Counted from the first letter of the stretch, positions 51,849 through 61,120 are shown. The stretch is 64,000 nucleotides of DNA from an uncultured Acetatifactor sp. (GCA_910578185.1 CAJTPN010000007.1:16354-80353), one strand, 5' to 3'. Made by a program: numbers and translations. The notes: generated by a model from the letters alone, not told the origin.

Positions 51849-52194
51849 ATGCGCTCTAAGGATCAGATTTCTGAATGTACTGTACCTCTTACTGCACCGG
51901 GCTTATTCAGTGTACAGAACCTGCCTGAGTTTTATCAGGATGCAAGTGCAGATTTTGTTAAGGTAAATGGCGAGTGGATTGACGGTTTCGCTCAGGATAA
52001 CATGAAGGACGCAATGACAAGATTTCATGAGGCATATGCAGAAGGATTAATTGACATGGAAGTTATTACCGGTACCACATCTGCATGCCATGACCAGTGG
52101 TACGGCGGAAGCGTCGGCGTGTTCAATTACTGGGGCGGTAACTGGAGATAAATACTGACAATGCTAAGGTAGTAGATGAATTAAACGGAAAATA
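51849..52194 (+). pseudogene. Fragment of sugar ABC transporter solute-binding protein
   Basis: About 100 residues of an extracellular solute-binding protein: APGLFSVQNLPEFYQD, NGEWIDGFAQDNMKDA, RFHEAYAEGLIDMEVITGTT and QWYGGSVGVFNYWGGNW. Signal peptide and both ends are missing. After the stop at 52151, another frame reads NAKVVDELNGK-stop (to 52194), a later part of the same protein, so there is also an internal loss or frameshift. Confidence 0.8.
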
Positions 52195-52222
52195 AAATGC
52201 CAGATAGATACGAAAGATAAAG

Positions 52223-52264
52223 AAAATCCCTCAGCCAGATGATGAGTCTGACTGGGGGATTTTG
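52223..52264 (+). terminator. Terminator-like hairpin
   Basis: AAAATCCC pairs with GGGATTTT around an inner CAGNCAGA/TCTGNCTG stem. The remaining 130 nt before the next gene hold no clear gene. Confidence 0.65.
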
Positions 52265-52398
52265 TGATTCAGAAAAAATGTTACGACAGAAAACACCAAT
52301 TCTGTCAAAAAAACTACATAAAATGTCGCTGCTCTTGCGTTCGCAAAAAATATAATGTATGATGGAAGAAATAGTTAAAAGGGTATAAGGATGATGCA

Positions 52399-53010
52399 AT
52401 GGGCAGGATTATCTTTTCCTATAGGATTGCTTATGATATGGGGTTTGCACCATGTATAGATAACAATATTTTTACTCTGGCCTGCTGTAAAGGAGGGCAG
52501 ATTCGGAATGGTAAGAATATAATTACCGGCCTCAGGTATCATGTTGGACAACATTATTACAGGAATCCTGTTGATGAAATATATCTTTTCGGTATTTATA
52601 AAAATGGTATGCTCTATTACGCAAGGATAACAGATGTTATTACGATGAATGATTATTTCTCAGCGCGGGGAAAAAGCGTATATGGAGACAGAACAGATCA
52701 AATATATGATGCAGAAGCCGGTATATTAAAGCGGAATGACTTATTACCGAATATACACCCCAAAGGATCTGACCAGAACGAACAGGACAGGAATGGCCAT
52801 TATGTATTAGTTTCCCGGCAATTTACATACTTTGGGAAAAATGCTCCTGCTATTGACGCTGAAATTCTGCGCATGCTTCCTAAAAACAGGGAGGTTAAAA
52901 GATATGCGGATTCTTGTTCGGAGCACGAGATTATTCACAGCTATGCGATGGGGTTAATCGGTTCTTTTCAGGGGGGAATCGGTGCGCCGCATGATTCTCT
53001 TTATGACTGA
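52399..53010 (+). CDS. Nmad2-like protein (nucleotide modification associated domain 2)
   Basis: 203 residues. Start ATG with AAGGA 8 nt upstream. It reads MGRIIFSYRIAYDMGFAPCI then NNIFTLACCKGGQIRNGKNI, DEIYLFGIYKNGMLYYARIT, DRTDQIYDAEAG and YVLVSRQFTYFGKNAPAID. This order (FAP, TLACCK, YARITD, YFG) matches what I know of Nmad2, a domain predicted from gene neighbourhoods to act with DNA base modification. No enzymatic activity is established to my knowledge. Together with the next gene it forms a tight pair (17-nt gap). Confidence 0.75.
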   Translation: MGRIIFSYRIAYDMGFAPCIDNNIFTLACCKGGQIRNGKNIITGLRYHVGQHYYRNPVDEIYLFGIYKNGMLYYARITDVITMNDYFSARGKSVYGDRTDQIYDAEAGILKRNDLLPNIHPKGSDQNEQDRNGHYVLVSRQFTYFGKNAPAIDAEILRMLPKNREVKRYADSCSEHEIIHSYAMGLIGSFQGGIGAPHDSLYD

Positions 53011-53027
53011 TTATTTAAGGAGTGATA

Positions 53028-53822
53028 ATGAAGATTATATTATCCAGAAAGGGATTTGATACCACAAGCGGCGGCTGTCCCAGTCCGATTCTGCCGGATG
53101 GAACATTGTTATCTTTGCCCATACCTGATGAGGAAGATCTTAAGTATAGTGATCTGCAATATAATGGTTTTAGCTATGACAGAATTTTGACCGGTTTAAA
53201 CCCGGGAGCGGTTTACAGCGGCTGCCATCTTGATCCGGATATTCGGGAAGGCGTTCGAATTGTGCCGGTAGATAACTGGCGGCCTGCTTTCGGTCAGACG
53301 GGAAGCGCGTTGGGGATACTGCGTAATGCGGAAGTAACAGTCGGGGATTTGTTCCTGTTTTTCGGAATCTTTCGGCAGACAGAATATGATAAAAATGGAG
53401 TTTTAAGATTCGCATGTGAAAAAGGCGCGGTTCATATGATTCATAGTTATCTGCAAATAGGGGAAATATTGGATACGCCTGAAAAAATTAAGAAATGCAG
53501 CTGGCATCCCCATGCTGATTTTGAAAGATATCGATCAGATCGCAATGCCCTGTATCTTGCAAGTGAAAAATTAAGCTTATGTCCATCCCTTCCGGGGTGC
53601 GGCGTTCTTTCTTACAGAGAGGACCGGGTTTTAACTATGGAAGGAAAAACTCCTGCAACCTGGCGGGAATATGAATTTTTGATGCCGGATCATATTATTG
53701 GAAACAGAAAAAACAGCGCCAAATGCGGCGGGTTGTATTATCAGGGGCAGTGGCAGGAACTGGTTCTAAAACCGGATAAAGAGGCAGAGGAATGGGCGGT
53801 AAAATTATTAAGGAAACGCTGA
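53028..53822 (+). CDS. Nmad3-like protein (nucleotide modification associated domain 3)
   Basis: 264 residues from ATG at 53028 (AAGGAG 5 nt upstream). The N-terminus MKIILSRKGFDTTSGGCPSP then ILPDGTLLSLPIPDEED is the hallmark of Nmad3. Further blocks: CHLDPDIREG, FGQTGSALGILRNA, VGDLFLFFGIFRQTE and HMIHSYLQIGEIL. The last residues (RKR-stop) come from an IS-end sequence AGGAAACGCTGA, so the native C-terminus may be slightly altered. In other genomes Nmad families occur beside DNA-modification genes or in phage and mobile contexts. Confidence 0.82.
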   Translation: MKIILSRKGFDTTSGGCPSPILPDGTLLSLPIPDEEDLKYSDLQYNGFSYDRILTGLNPGAVYSGCHLDPDIREGVRIVPVDNWRPAFGQTGSALGILRNAEVTVGDLFLFFGIFRQTEYDKNGVLRFACEKGAVHMIHSYLQIGEILDTPEKIKKCSWHPHADFERYRSDRNALYLASEKLSLCPSLPGCGVLSYREDRVLTMEGKTPATWREYEFLMPDHIIGNRKNSAKCGGLYYQGQWQELVLKPDKEAEEWAVKLLRKR

Positions 53823-53935
53823 TTTAATCAACGCACCGCATGTACCTCCTGCAGGTTTGGTTCAATCTTTCTGACGAGGACACAGCAGCAAATGTGCATG
53901 AATCCAACGAAGCGGTCAAATTTGTGATAAATTGA
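53811..53935 (+). mobile_element. IS remnant: end sequence and transposase N-terminal fragment
   Basis: AGGAAACGCTGATTTA at 53811, then a short frame from ATG 53840 to TGA 53935 reading MYLLQVWFNLSDEDTAAN, as in the DUF772 start of IS5/IS1182-type transposases (LLLQxWxxLSDE). The catalytic part is gone. The following 140 nt up to the AIPR gene have no recognised content other than its ribosome site. Confidence 0.65.
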
Positions 53936-54075
53936 ATATGAGGTAAGTTTTGATAACGTAAATAAATATCTGAATCAGAGTGTGGCACACAGTTCTGAAG
54001 CGGACTTACTACAGGATGACAAGGACATTTGTTGCCTGAGGATAACGGGAAGAGAAGTATTGGAGGATACATAAT

Positions 54076-55917
54076 ATGTCAGCAGCACGGCTTTCTTATG
54101 AGTTTATAATGGAAAAGATCACCGCAATGAAGGATACCTGTCCGTCTTTGCGCAGCAAGTCAAACGAATACATATTTTCTGCATTGTGTGTCAAATCAAC
54201 TTTCTATAAAAATCCGGCGCTTGTCTTCAGAGAAGAAGAATTTGACGAAATTATTGTGGATGGACAGTATGACGGCGGCGCGGACATTCTGTTAAGTGAT
54301 CCTAATACCGAAGGGGCGGATCTTGTCATCGGACAGTCTAAGTTCTACACCACCATTCAGTATGAGGATGTATTAAACGCCATGATAAAAATGGCACTGT
54401 TTTATAAGGATATGGTTCGTGGTCAGTATGAGCAGGTGAATGCCAGGGTGCAGCGCAGGTTTATGACGTTACAATCCGATATCGGTGAAGAATCGAAGAT
54501 TCGATTTGTATTTTACACAAGCGCTCCCCAGGCAGGAATACGTCGTGACAGGATTGAAAAGAAATTTCGGGAACAGTTTATAGACGTCAGCAACATAGAA
54601 GTGTCAATTTTGTTTGCAGGGGACATTGAGGACGAAATCAAAGAATCGGAATCCAGGCGTCCAACGGTGGAATCCGGTAAAATTCTCATTGATAAATCGG
54701 GTAATTGTTTGTACTATGGGGATGAATCCGTAATTGTAAATGCTTCGGCGTATTCAATAAAGCAGTTATACGCACAGCATAATACGAATTTACTGGCGCG
54801 TAACCTGCGTTATCATGTAGCCGGAAGGGATATTGATAAAGCTATTGCGGAAACCATCAGCAGGGATCCCGATTCCTTTTGGTTAAAAAACAATGGAATT
54901 ACGGTAATTTGTGATGATTTTAAAATGGATGGGAAAGAAGTCAAATTGAAAAATTTTTCCATTATCAATGGCGGTCAGACAACTTATATGTTACATAAAA
55001 GCACAAGCATAAACTGTGATTATGATCTGTATCTTCCCTGTAAGATTATAAAAATTACATGTAATAACGAGGAGGATAAGAATCGCTTCATCTTGTCCAT
55101 AGCGAAAGCTGTAAATTCACAGAAAGCAATAAAATCAGTTGATCTGAAAGCAAATTCGCCCGAGCAGGTTCGTTTTGCACAGGCCATGCGGGAGGCCGGA
55201 ATCTTTTATCAAACAAAGCGTGGTGAAACAGTCCCTTCCATGTATAAAGTACCCTATTTGAACACGGATTTGGTGGAGGTGGGAAAACTTTGCCTGGCGG
55301 CCATATTTCAGGTACCTTGTCTAAGCAGGGCAAAACCGTCTTCGCTCTACCTGGATAAGTATTATGAACCGATATTTAAGGGGAGCCAATCCCAAATTGC
55401 CAAACTGTGCAAAGAATTGCTTTATATGGACCATTATTATCGGACGGTGTTTCTGCATGGTTTTGACCGTGAAAATAATGGGATGCCGGATGCGAATGTG
55501 AGAATCTCCTTCGCTCATAATGCCCGTACGATCTGCATAGCATTTGCGGCATTTGCGGCCAGATATAGACAGGGAAACATAACGGATCAGGACATGGTCC
55601 CTTTATTCAATGCGCCGGGGAGCGAAAACAATTCGGATATGCTATATGAGACCTTCCGCGATCTTGGACAAATTCAGTATTTCCTTTTGCCGCAGCTGTT
55701 TGCTGACAAAGAACGATATGACGCAGTATTGAGTAAACTGTTCAATGCCATCATTGCTTCAGGTGTTACCAGCTATAAATATGAGTGCCGTAATGACTCC
55801 ACGCTGACAGCAACCAACTATCTCAAGAAAGATAAAAACTATTATGATATTTTAAATATGCAGTGGTCCCGCATATACGAGGATATGGACAAAATATTCA
55901 GGGAAACGGGGATGTAA
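54076..55917 (+). CDS. AIPR-family protein with PD-(D/E)XK-like N-terminal core
   Basis: 613 residues from ATG at 54076 (GGAGG 8 nt upstream). N-terminal region has GQYDGGADIL (Asp66 and Asp70) followed by VIGQSKFY (Gln87-Ser-Lys89), a D-x16-QxK arrangement seen in Mrr-type restriction nuclease folds. The AIPR part (about 235-560) has LLARNLRYHVAGRDIDKAI, DSFWLKNNGITVICDDF and FSIINGGQTTYMLHKST. AIPR proteins are linked to abortive phage infection. The neighbours are Nmad2 and Nmad3, so a role in recognising or degrading modified or foreign DNA/RNA is plausible inference. No methyltransferase gene accompanies it here. Confidence 0.85.
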   Translation: MSAARLSYEFIMEKITAMKDTCPSLRSKSNEYIFSALCVKSTFYKNPALVFREEEFDEIIVDGQYDGGADILLSDPNTEGADLVIGQSKFYTTIQYEDVLNAMIKMALFYKDMVRGQYEQVNARVQRRFMTLQSDIGEESKIRFVFYTSAPQAGIRRDRIEKKFREQFIDVSNIEVSILFAGDIEDEIKESESRRPTVESGKILIDKSGNCLYYGDESVIVNASAYSIKQLYAQHNTNLLARNLRYHVAGRDIDKAIAETISRDPDSFWLKNNGITVICDDFKMDGKEVKLKNFSIINGGQTTYMLHKSTSINCDYDLYLPCKIIKITCNNEEDKNRFILSIAKAVNSQKAIKSVDLKANSPEQVRFAQAMREAGIFYQTKRGETVPSMYKVPYLNTDLVEVGKLCLAAIFQVPCLSRAKPSSLYLDKYYEPIFKGSQSQIAKLCKELLYMDHYYRTVFLHGFDRENNGMPDANVRISFAHNARTICIAFAAFAARYRQGNITDQDMVPLFNAPGSENNSDMLYETFRDLGQIQYFLLPQLFADKERYDAVLSKLFNAIIASGVTSYKYECRNDSTLTATNYLKKDKNYYDILNMQWSRIYEDMDKIFRETGM

Positions 55918-55940
55918 GTGTGTGACTTTCATAGTAAAGT

Positions 55941-56780
55941 TCATTGTTTCCAGGTGTTTCGATCTCCGTGAAGAACCCGTTCCCGAACGGAAGCGCCGGG
56001 TTCCACCACTCTGCCGTTTTTATCGTAGCTGGTCAGGAGGGTTGAATTTTTGGCGATGGTTTTCCTGCCGTTGTCTGTGAGAAGCCGGATGACCTGTTCC
56101 ATATCTCCGTCCTGAAGAGACTGCTTGATTTCGCGCTCCAGAAGCATCTGGTTTATGGGGTGGGACCGATCTTCCGGCATGGATTGCTCCGTGGTGTGTA
56201 TCTCTTCCGCCGTTGAGCTTATCTGTTCTTCCTCTAAGGAAGCTTCATCTGCAGGGGAGACGTCCGATTCTTCGGAAATCTCTTCAACGGTAATCATGGG
56301 CTGCGGCGTCTCCAGAGGATCTTCTTCAGGCTGCGGATCGTTCCAAATTTTCTGCAGGAAATCCGTGACTGCGGCCACTGCAGCCATTACAAAATTGCGT
56401 ATGGTTTCAAGGATGGATGTTTGAATTGTCTCCTTCTGGGCCTTTGCTTCATTGGCAGGTGCCTGGCTCCCTGTTCCGAAATTCTGTCCGCCGCCGGAGA
56501 GTTCCAGCTTGACGCCGCCGCGCTCTAAGGACCTGGCGTTGTCGCCGTCGGATCCTCCAGCCGCTTTTTTGGCTTTGGATTTAGAGGATAATTCCTTATC
56601 TTTGGTATCCGGACCAATGGTTTCGTCCTGATTGACTTTTTCGCCGGGAGCAAACTGGCCGTTCTGGTCGAATGCCTGCTCATGGCCAAACTTTTGGCCG
56701 GGGCCGAATTCCTGACTGGGACCAATTTTCTTCTGGCCAGTGTAAGTATATTGACTGTTGGAATCAATTTTATTGACCAT
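55941..56780 (-). CDS. Unrecognised low-complexity protein
   Basis: 279 residues. N-terminal region has imperfect units ending in FGPGQ/FGHEQ/FAPGE (residues 18-50). A basic stretch (SSKSKAKKAAGG), a short hydrophobic helix about 130-142 (NFVMAAVAAVTDF), an acidic Glu/Ser stretch (160-205), then a more ordered C-terminus: MLLEREIKQSLQDGDMEQVI and TIAKNSTLLTSYDKNGRVVE. No motif known to me. The next gene on this strand is 86 nt upstream. Confidence 0.65.
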   Translation of the reverse strand: MVNKIDSNSQYTYTGQKKIGPSQEFGPGQKFGHEQAFDQNGQFAPGEKVNQDETIGPDTKDKELSSKSKAKKAAGGSDGDNARSLERGGVKLELSGGGQNFGTGSQAPANEAKAQKETIQTSILETIRNFVMAAVAAVTDFLQKIWNDPQPEEDPLETPQPMITVEEISEESDVSPADEASLEEEQISSTAEEIHTTEQSMPEDRSHPINQMLLEREIKQSLQDGDMEQVIRLLTDNGRKTIAKNSTLLTSYDKNGRVVEPGASVRERVLHGDRNTWKQ

Positions 56781-56866
56781 GGTTTAAGGAAATACCTCCA
56801 TATGTGCCTTATAAAAATCGAGACTTCCCTGGAAGCCTCGATAGGTTGTCGGATATTACGGGCGAA

Positions 56867-57313
56867 TTATTGCTGTTGCTGGGCAGCAGTTTTTTTCTTG
56901 GAGCCTTCTTTGGACCACAGGACAAGGGTTACCATCAGCATGACAAAGGATCCGACGAGCGCTACACTGTAGGCAATGCCCAAGGGAGAAGCGCTTCTGA
57001 CGCCCTCTTCGTTGGCGTACAGGCTTCCGTTATACAGGTAGGCGGTAACTGTGGCCCCTTTACGATAAGAATAGGAATTGTGGGCGTTCTTTAAGTCATA
57101 ATTTTGCCCATTGTACCGGACCACCACTTCATATTCTGTTTGGTGAGTGGTGGAATACTTGGTTCTTACGGTTCGTTCCACGGTTTCGGAGCTGACTACC
57201 TGCACCTGAACTTTTGTGTAATTCAGTTCCGCATCACTCCTGGGCTTGTAGAGGAGCACGGTGGCTATGATGCAGATCACCATTAAAACGCCGCAAACAT
57301 ATACTTTTTTCAT
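56867..57313 (-). CDS. Two-helix membrane protein, DUF3592-like
   Basis: 148 residues. Membrane helices about 5-23 and 108-130 flank an extracytoplasmic beta domain with TEYEVVVRYNGQNYDLKN and YRKGATVTAYLYNGSLYA, the pattern of DUF3592-like small proteins. The C-terminus is Lys/Gln-rich (KKKTAAQQQQ). AAAGGA lies upstream of the ATG. It may be cotranscribed with the low-complexity protein that follows. Confidence 0.7.
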   Translation of the reverse strand: MKKVYVCGVLMVICIIATVLLYKPRSDAELNYTKVQVQVVSSETVERTVRTKYSTTHQTEYEVVVRYNGQNYDLKNAHNSYSYRKGATVTAYLYNGSLYANEEGVRSASPLGIAYSVALVGSFVMLMVTLVLWSKEGSKKKTAAQQQQ

Positions 57314-57508
57314 TTTTCAATCCTTTCTGCTTTGATGAAAGCCGTCATTTTTCTCTTTCTAATTTAGCATGTGTCAGGTATGTTGTCAATTGCGCATTGG
57401 AGATAATTCCTAAAGGGTGTAACAGTTTGGCAATCATGTGAAGTGTGGGAGAAAGGGTATATTCAGTGGGATAAACTGTTGAATTGCAGTAAAATTAAGG
57501 AGATGCTT

Positions 57509-58015
57509 ATGAAGAAATTGATTGAACTTAGCGATATTCTTATTCTTGGAAGCGATGGATGGTCAAATTCTAAACCGCGAATTACTGTAAGAGCGATATT
57601 AAGAAACAGCGACGGATTATACGCTGTCATGTATGCAAAAAAATTTGGTTTATACTCACTTCCGGGAGGCGGAGTGGAAGAGGGGGAGAGTCTGATAGAA
57701 GCGTTGAAACGTGAGATATTGGAAGAAACGGGATGTGTCTGTGATTCGATAGACGATCTTGGCTATGTATATGAAAATCGTGCTGAATCGGATTATACAC
57801 AATACTCATACTATTATGTTGTTTCTTGCAAGGGGACTTTGAAAAATATGACTCTTACCGCTCAAGAAATAGAAAACGGTACAGAGTTATTATGGTGTCC
57901 GATTGATAAAGTTATTTTGTTGATTGAGGGCTTTTGTCCCAAAACATATCAACAGAAATATTTAAAGGCCAGGGATGTTGCGGCACTTACGGAGTACATT
58001 GGAAAGAAGCTGTAA
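57509..58015 (+). CDS. NUDIX hydrolase
   Basis: 168 residues from ATG at 57509 (AAGGAG 6 nt upstream; a longer frame exists but lacks a site). The NUDIX box G-x5-E-x7-RE-x2-EE-x-G is complete in GGGVEEGESLIEALKREILE followed by ETGC. The enzyme would hydrolyse a nucleoside diphosphate linked to another group; substrate unknown. It is followed 28 nt later by the GH42 gene. Confidence 0.9.
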   Translation: MKKLIELSDILILGSDGWSNSKPRITVRAILRNSDGLYAVMYAKKFGLYSLPGGGVEEGESLIEALKREILEETGCVCDSIDDLGYVYENRAESDYTQYSYYYVVSCKGTLKNMTLTAQEIENGTELLWCPIDKVILLIEGFCPKTYQQKYLKARDVAALTEYIGKKL

Positions 58016-58043
58016 ATATGATTTGGGAATTGAGGAGCAGAAC

Positions 58044-60188
58044 ATGGGAAGACTGATGGATGGAAAAGGGATTGACTTGGGGGTATGTTATTATCCGGAG
58101 CATTGGGTCAGGGAACTTAAACCGGGTACGGAAGCCCAATGGAGGGAAGCTGAAGAGGTATGGACAAAGGATCTGGAGCGGATGATGTCGGCAGGTCTTA
58201 AGACCGTCCGTGTGGGAGAATTTGCCTGGAATTTAATTGAACCTCGGGAGGGAGTGTATACTTTTGCATTTTTTGACCGCTTTTTAGATCTGGCCCGGGA
58301 CATGAAAATGCAGGTGATTTTTTGTACGCCTACGGCTACACCGCCCGGATGGCTGACAGAGAAGTATCCGGAGGTGCTGAATGCGGACAGGGAAGGGCAC
58401 CTGATGTACCATGGTTCCAGGCGGCATTATAATTATAATTCGCCGGTATACCAGGAGTTTTGCAGTAAAATTGTAGAGAAAGCCGCTTCTCATTACGGTA
58501 AACATACGGCGATTGTAGGCTGGCAGTTGGATAATGAGTTTAATTGTGAGAACAGTGAATTTTATTCCGAAAGCGATACGGCGGCTTTCCGCACTTTTCT
58601 GAGACGGAAATATGTCACATTGGATGGACTGAACCGGGCCTGGGGAACTGTTTTCTGGAATCAGACCTATACGGACTGGCAGGAACTTTATGTGCCGAGA
58701 AAAAACAATACAGATTCCGTAAATCCCCATTTGATGCTTGACTATTATCGATTTATATCTGACAGTGTGTGCCGCTTTGCAAAAATGCAGGCGGACATTA
58801 TCCGCAAATATTGTAAGCCCGGAGACTTTATTACCACCAACGGAATGTTCGGCAATATTGATTATCAGCGTATGGAGCGGGAATGCCTGGATGTATTGAC
58901 ATATGATTCTTATCCCAATTTTGCCTACTGCCTGGATGACTACCGGGAGGAGGACTTGATGAAAGACAGGAAGTGGAGCCGGAATCTGGCGGAGGTGCGG
59001 GCCGTTTCCTCTAATTTTGGTATCATGGAGCAGCAAAGCGGGGCAAACGGGTGGAATACGCGGATGGAAGCGCCCGCGCCCCGTCCCGGCCAGCTTACGC
59101 TCTGGACCATGCAGAGCATAGGACATGGGGCGGACTATGTAAGTTATTTTCGTTGGCGCACCGCCGTTTTCGGCACAGAGATGTATTGGCATGGTATTTT
59201 GGACTATTCCGGCAGGGATAACAGAAGGCTTCGGGAAGTGAGGCAGGTTTCGGAGAAGATCAGCTCCATACAGGAGATTGCGGGGGCAAAGTATGCGGCA
59301 AGGGTGGGAATTCTGAAGGATTACGACAATATATGGGATAGTCAGCTGGACAGATGGCATGGCAGGGTGGAATCCATGAGTCAGATGGCGCTTTTTACGG
59401 CGATGCAGCTGGCACATGTGCCCTTTGATTATGTGTATATGGAAAACCATACCACACCGGAGAGCCTGGCGCAGTATGAACTGTTGTTTTATCCCCATGC
59501 CTCCATCCTGAACCCGGAGCGGATAGAAGTTCTGGAAGGGTATGTGGCGGCAGGCGGAAAGCTTGTGATGGGATGTCGCAGCGGCTATAAGGATATAAAT
59601 GGGCAATGTGTCACGGCTAATCTGCCGGGGCTTGCCGCAAGGCTGACAGGAACGGATATTCCCGAATATTCTTTTGCGGCGCCGGACGATGGGAAAATCA
59701 TGGCGGATTGGGACGGCATGAAGATGGAGGCTGCGGTATTTAACGATTTGCTGTCGCCTGTAGGTAAGGACGCAGAGGTATTGGCAGTATATGTGTCCAG
59801 CTATTATGCAGGAGAACCTGCGCTGATCCGCAACCGCTTTGGAAAGGGAGAAGCGTATTATTTCGGGGGCGCCTTTGCAGCGGATACTGCCAGGGTATTT
59901 CTGGACAAGCTGGGTGTGGCGGAGCCATATGGCGATTGGATTCGGCTGCCCGAGGGCTGTGAGTTGGCGGTGAGACAAAAAAAGAATGACGATGTGATAC
60001 TGTGTAAGGAGGCTTCCCAAGCGTGTGAAGAAATCCAATATCTGTTTGTGCTGAATTACCTTGGGCATTCTGTAGAAATTGTGTTGTTGGTAGAGATGGA
60101 GGATTTGTTTATAGGTGAGAGTGTCCTGGGGAGCAGGCAGCTGGAGGCCTATGAGGCGAGGATTTACAAACTGACAAGGAGGATATGA
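58044..60188 (+). CDS. Beta-galactosidase, GH42
   Basis: 714 residues from ATG at 58044 (AGGAG 7 nt upstream). TIM-barrel domain begins LGVCYYPEHW, then VRVGEFAWNLIEP and TPTATPPGWL. The acid/base is Glu165 in VGWQLDNEF and the nucleophile Glu329 in FGIMEQQSG. The trimerisation domain (about 395-600) contains AKYAARVGILKDYDN and GGKLVMGCRSGYKD, and a short C-terminal beta domain ends the chain. No signal peptide, so it works on imported galactosides. Confidence 0.94.
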   Translation: MGRLMDGKGIDLGVCYYPEHWVRELKPGTEAQWREAEEVWTKDLERMMSAGLKTVRVGEFAWNLIEPREGVYTFAFFDRFLDLARDMKMQVIFCTPTATPPGWLTEKYPEVLNADREGHLMYHGSRRHYNYNSPVYQEFCSKIVEKAASHYGKHTAIVGWQLDNEFNCENSEFYSESDTAAFRTFLRRKYVTLDGLNRAWGTVFWNQTYTDWQELYVPRKNNTDSVNPHLMLDYYRFISDSVCRFAKMQADIIRKYCKPGDFITTNGMFGNIDYQRMERECLDVLTYDSYPNFAYCLDDYREEDLMKDRKWSRNLAEVRAVSSNFGIMEQQSGANGWNTRMEAPAPRPGQLTLWTMQSIGHGADYVSYFRWRTAVFGTEMYWHGILDYSGRDNRRLREVRQVSEKISSIQEIAGAKYAARVGILKDYDNIWDSQLDRWHGRVESMSQMALFTAMQLAHVPFDYVYMENHTTPESLAQYELLFYPHASILNPERIEVLEGYVAAGGKLVMGCRSGYKDINGQCVTANLPGLAARLTGTDIPEYSFAAPDDGKIMADWDGMKMEAAVFNDLLSPVGKDAEVLAVYVSSYYAGEPALIRNRFGKGEAYYFGGAFAADTARVFLDKLGVAEPYGDWIRLPEGCELAVRQKKNDDVILCKEASQACEEIQYLFVLNYLGHSVEIVLLVEMEDLFIGESVLGSRQLEAYEARIYKLTRRI

Positions 60189-60360
60189 GTGAGTGGGCTG
60201 ACCGCATATATTCAGACAAACTTCCAGGCCTGATTTGCCAGGGAACCGCGTTGTTTCGGGGCAACGATTCCACCCCATCGACGCCCTCAAAGGTCTTGCC
60301 GATGGGAAATTATCGTGCGGAATTTCGTCAAATATTCTGTGGTCAGCACACAGGTTGTGA

Positions 60361-60900
60361 TTAATAATTTTCTGCGCTGATCTCAAAGTAAGCCTGAGGG
60401 TGGGCACAGACAGGACAGATTTCCGGCGCGTTTTCGCCAACTACAATGTGACCGCAGTTGCGGCATTCCCACACCTTTACCTGGCTTTTGCGGAAGACTT
60501 CGGAAGCCTCCACATTTTTCAGCAGCGCCCGATAGCGTTCTTCATGGTGTTTCTCGATTGCCGCCACCATGCGGAATTTTGCAGCCAGTTCGGGAAAACC
60601 TTCCTTTTCCGCAGTTTCGGCAAAGCCCACATACATATCGGTCCACTCGTGGTTCTCGCCGTTGGCAGCAGCATCCAGATTTTCTGCGGTAGAGCCGATG
60701 CCTTCCAGCTCTTTCAACCACATTTTTGCATGTTCCTTTTCGTTATCGGCTGTCTTCAGAAACAGGGCCGCAATTTGCTCAAACCCTTCTTTTTTAGCTT
60801 TGGAGGCAAAATAAGTATATTTGTTCCGGGCCTGGGATTCTCCGGCAAAAGCTGCCTCCAAATTCTTTTCCGTCTGTGTTCCTGCATATTTGTTGCTCAT
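60361..60900 (-). CDS. rbr: Rubrerythrin
   Basis: 179 residues. Ferritin-like di-iron domain has EAAFAGESQARNKY, DNEKEHAKMW, AETAEKEGFPEL and AAIEKHHEERY with the expected Glu and His ligands. The C-terminal rubredoxin-like domain has CRNCGHIVVG and CPVCAHPQAYF. It reduces hydrogen peroxide in the cytoplasm of anaerobes. A PerR-like regulator is 1.2 kb away, but I see no matching box upstream of rbr. Confidence 0.96.
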   Translation of the reverse strand: MSNKYAGTQTEKNLEAAFAGESQARNKYTYFASKAKKEGFEQIAALFLKTADNEKEHAKMWLKELEGIGSTAENLDAAANGENHEWTDMYVGFAETAEKEGFPELAAKFRMVAAIEKHHEERYRALLKNVEASEVFRKSQVKVWECRNCGHIVVGENAPEICPVCAHPQAYFEISAENY

Positions 60901-61098
60901 AGTATAGACCTTCCTTGTATAATGTATTTAGGTTATTCAAGGGATACCTATAAAACCCTTAGACCTGCTTCTTTACATCTTTCATATGTATCCTTTTGTT
61001 CTGATATCATAATATCAGCTTGGTACCCTTTTAACTGTCGCCTGCAATCCGGGGAGTGCAGAAAGGCCGCCGGAATGCAGGTGCATATTTATGTGTCA

Positions 61099-61112
61099 CA
61101 GGCGGTTGCCTG
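61099..61112. repeat. Single copy related to the CAGGCAGCTGCCTG palindrome
   Basis: CAGGCGGTTGCCTG within GTGTCACAGGCGGTTGCCTG, similar to GTGCCACAGGCAGCTGCCTG at 22974-22993. Confidence 0.5.
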
Positions 61113-61120
61113 AAAGCATG

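Noticed and set aside
53824..54072. 82-codon minus frame between Nmad3 and AIPR
   Set aside because: Covers the IS remnant and has no ribosome site; the plus-strand reading gives a transposase-like fragment.
58284..60440. 718-codon open frame on the minus strand
   Set aside because: It is antisense to the GH42 gene, has no family motif and reads as a Cys/His/Arg-rich shadow; the plus-strand gene has all catalytic residues.
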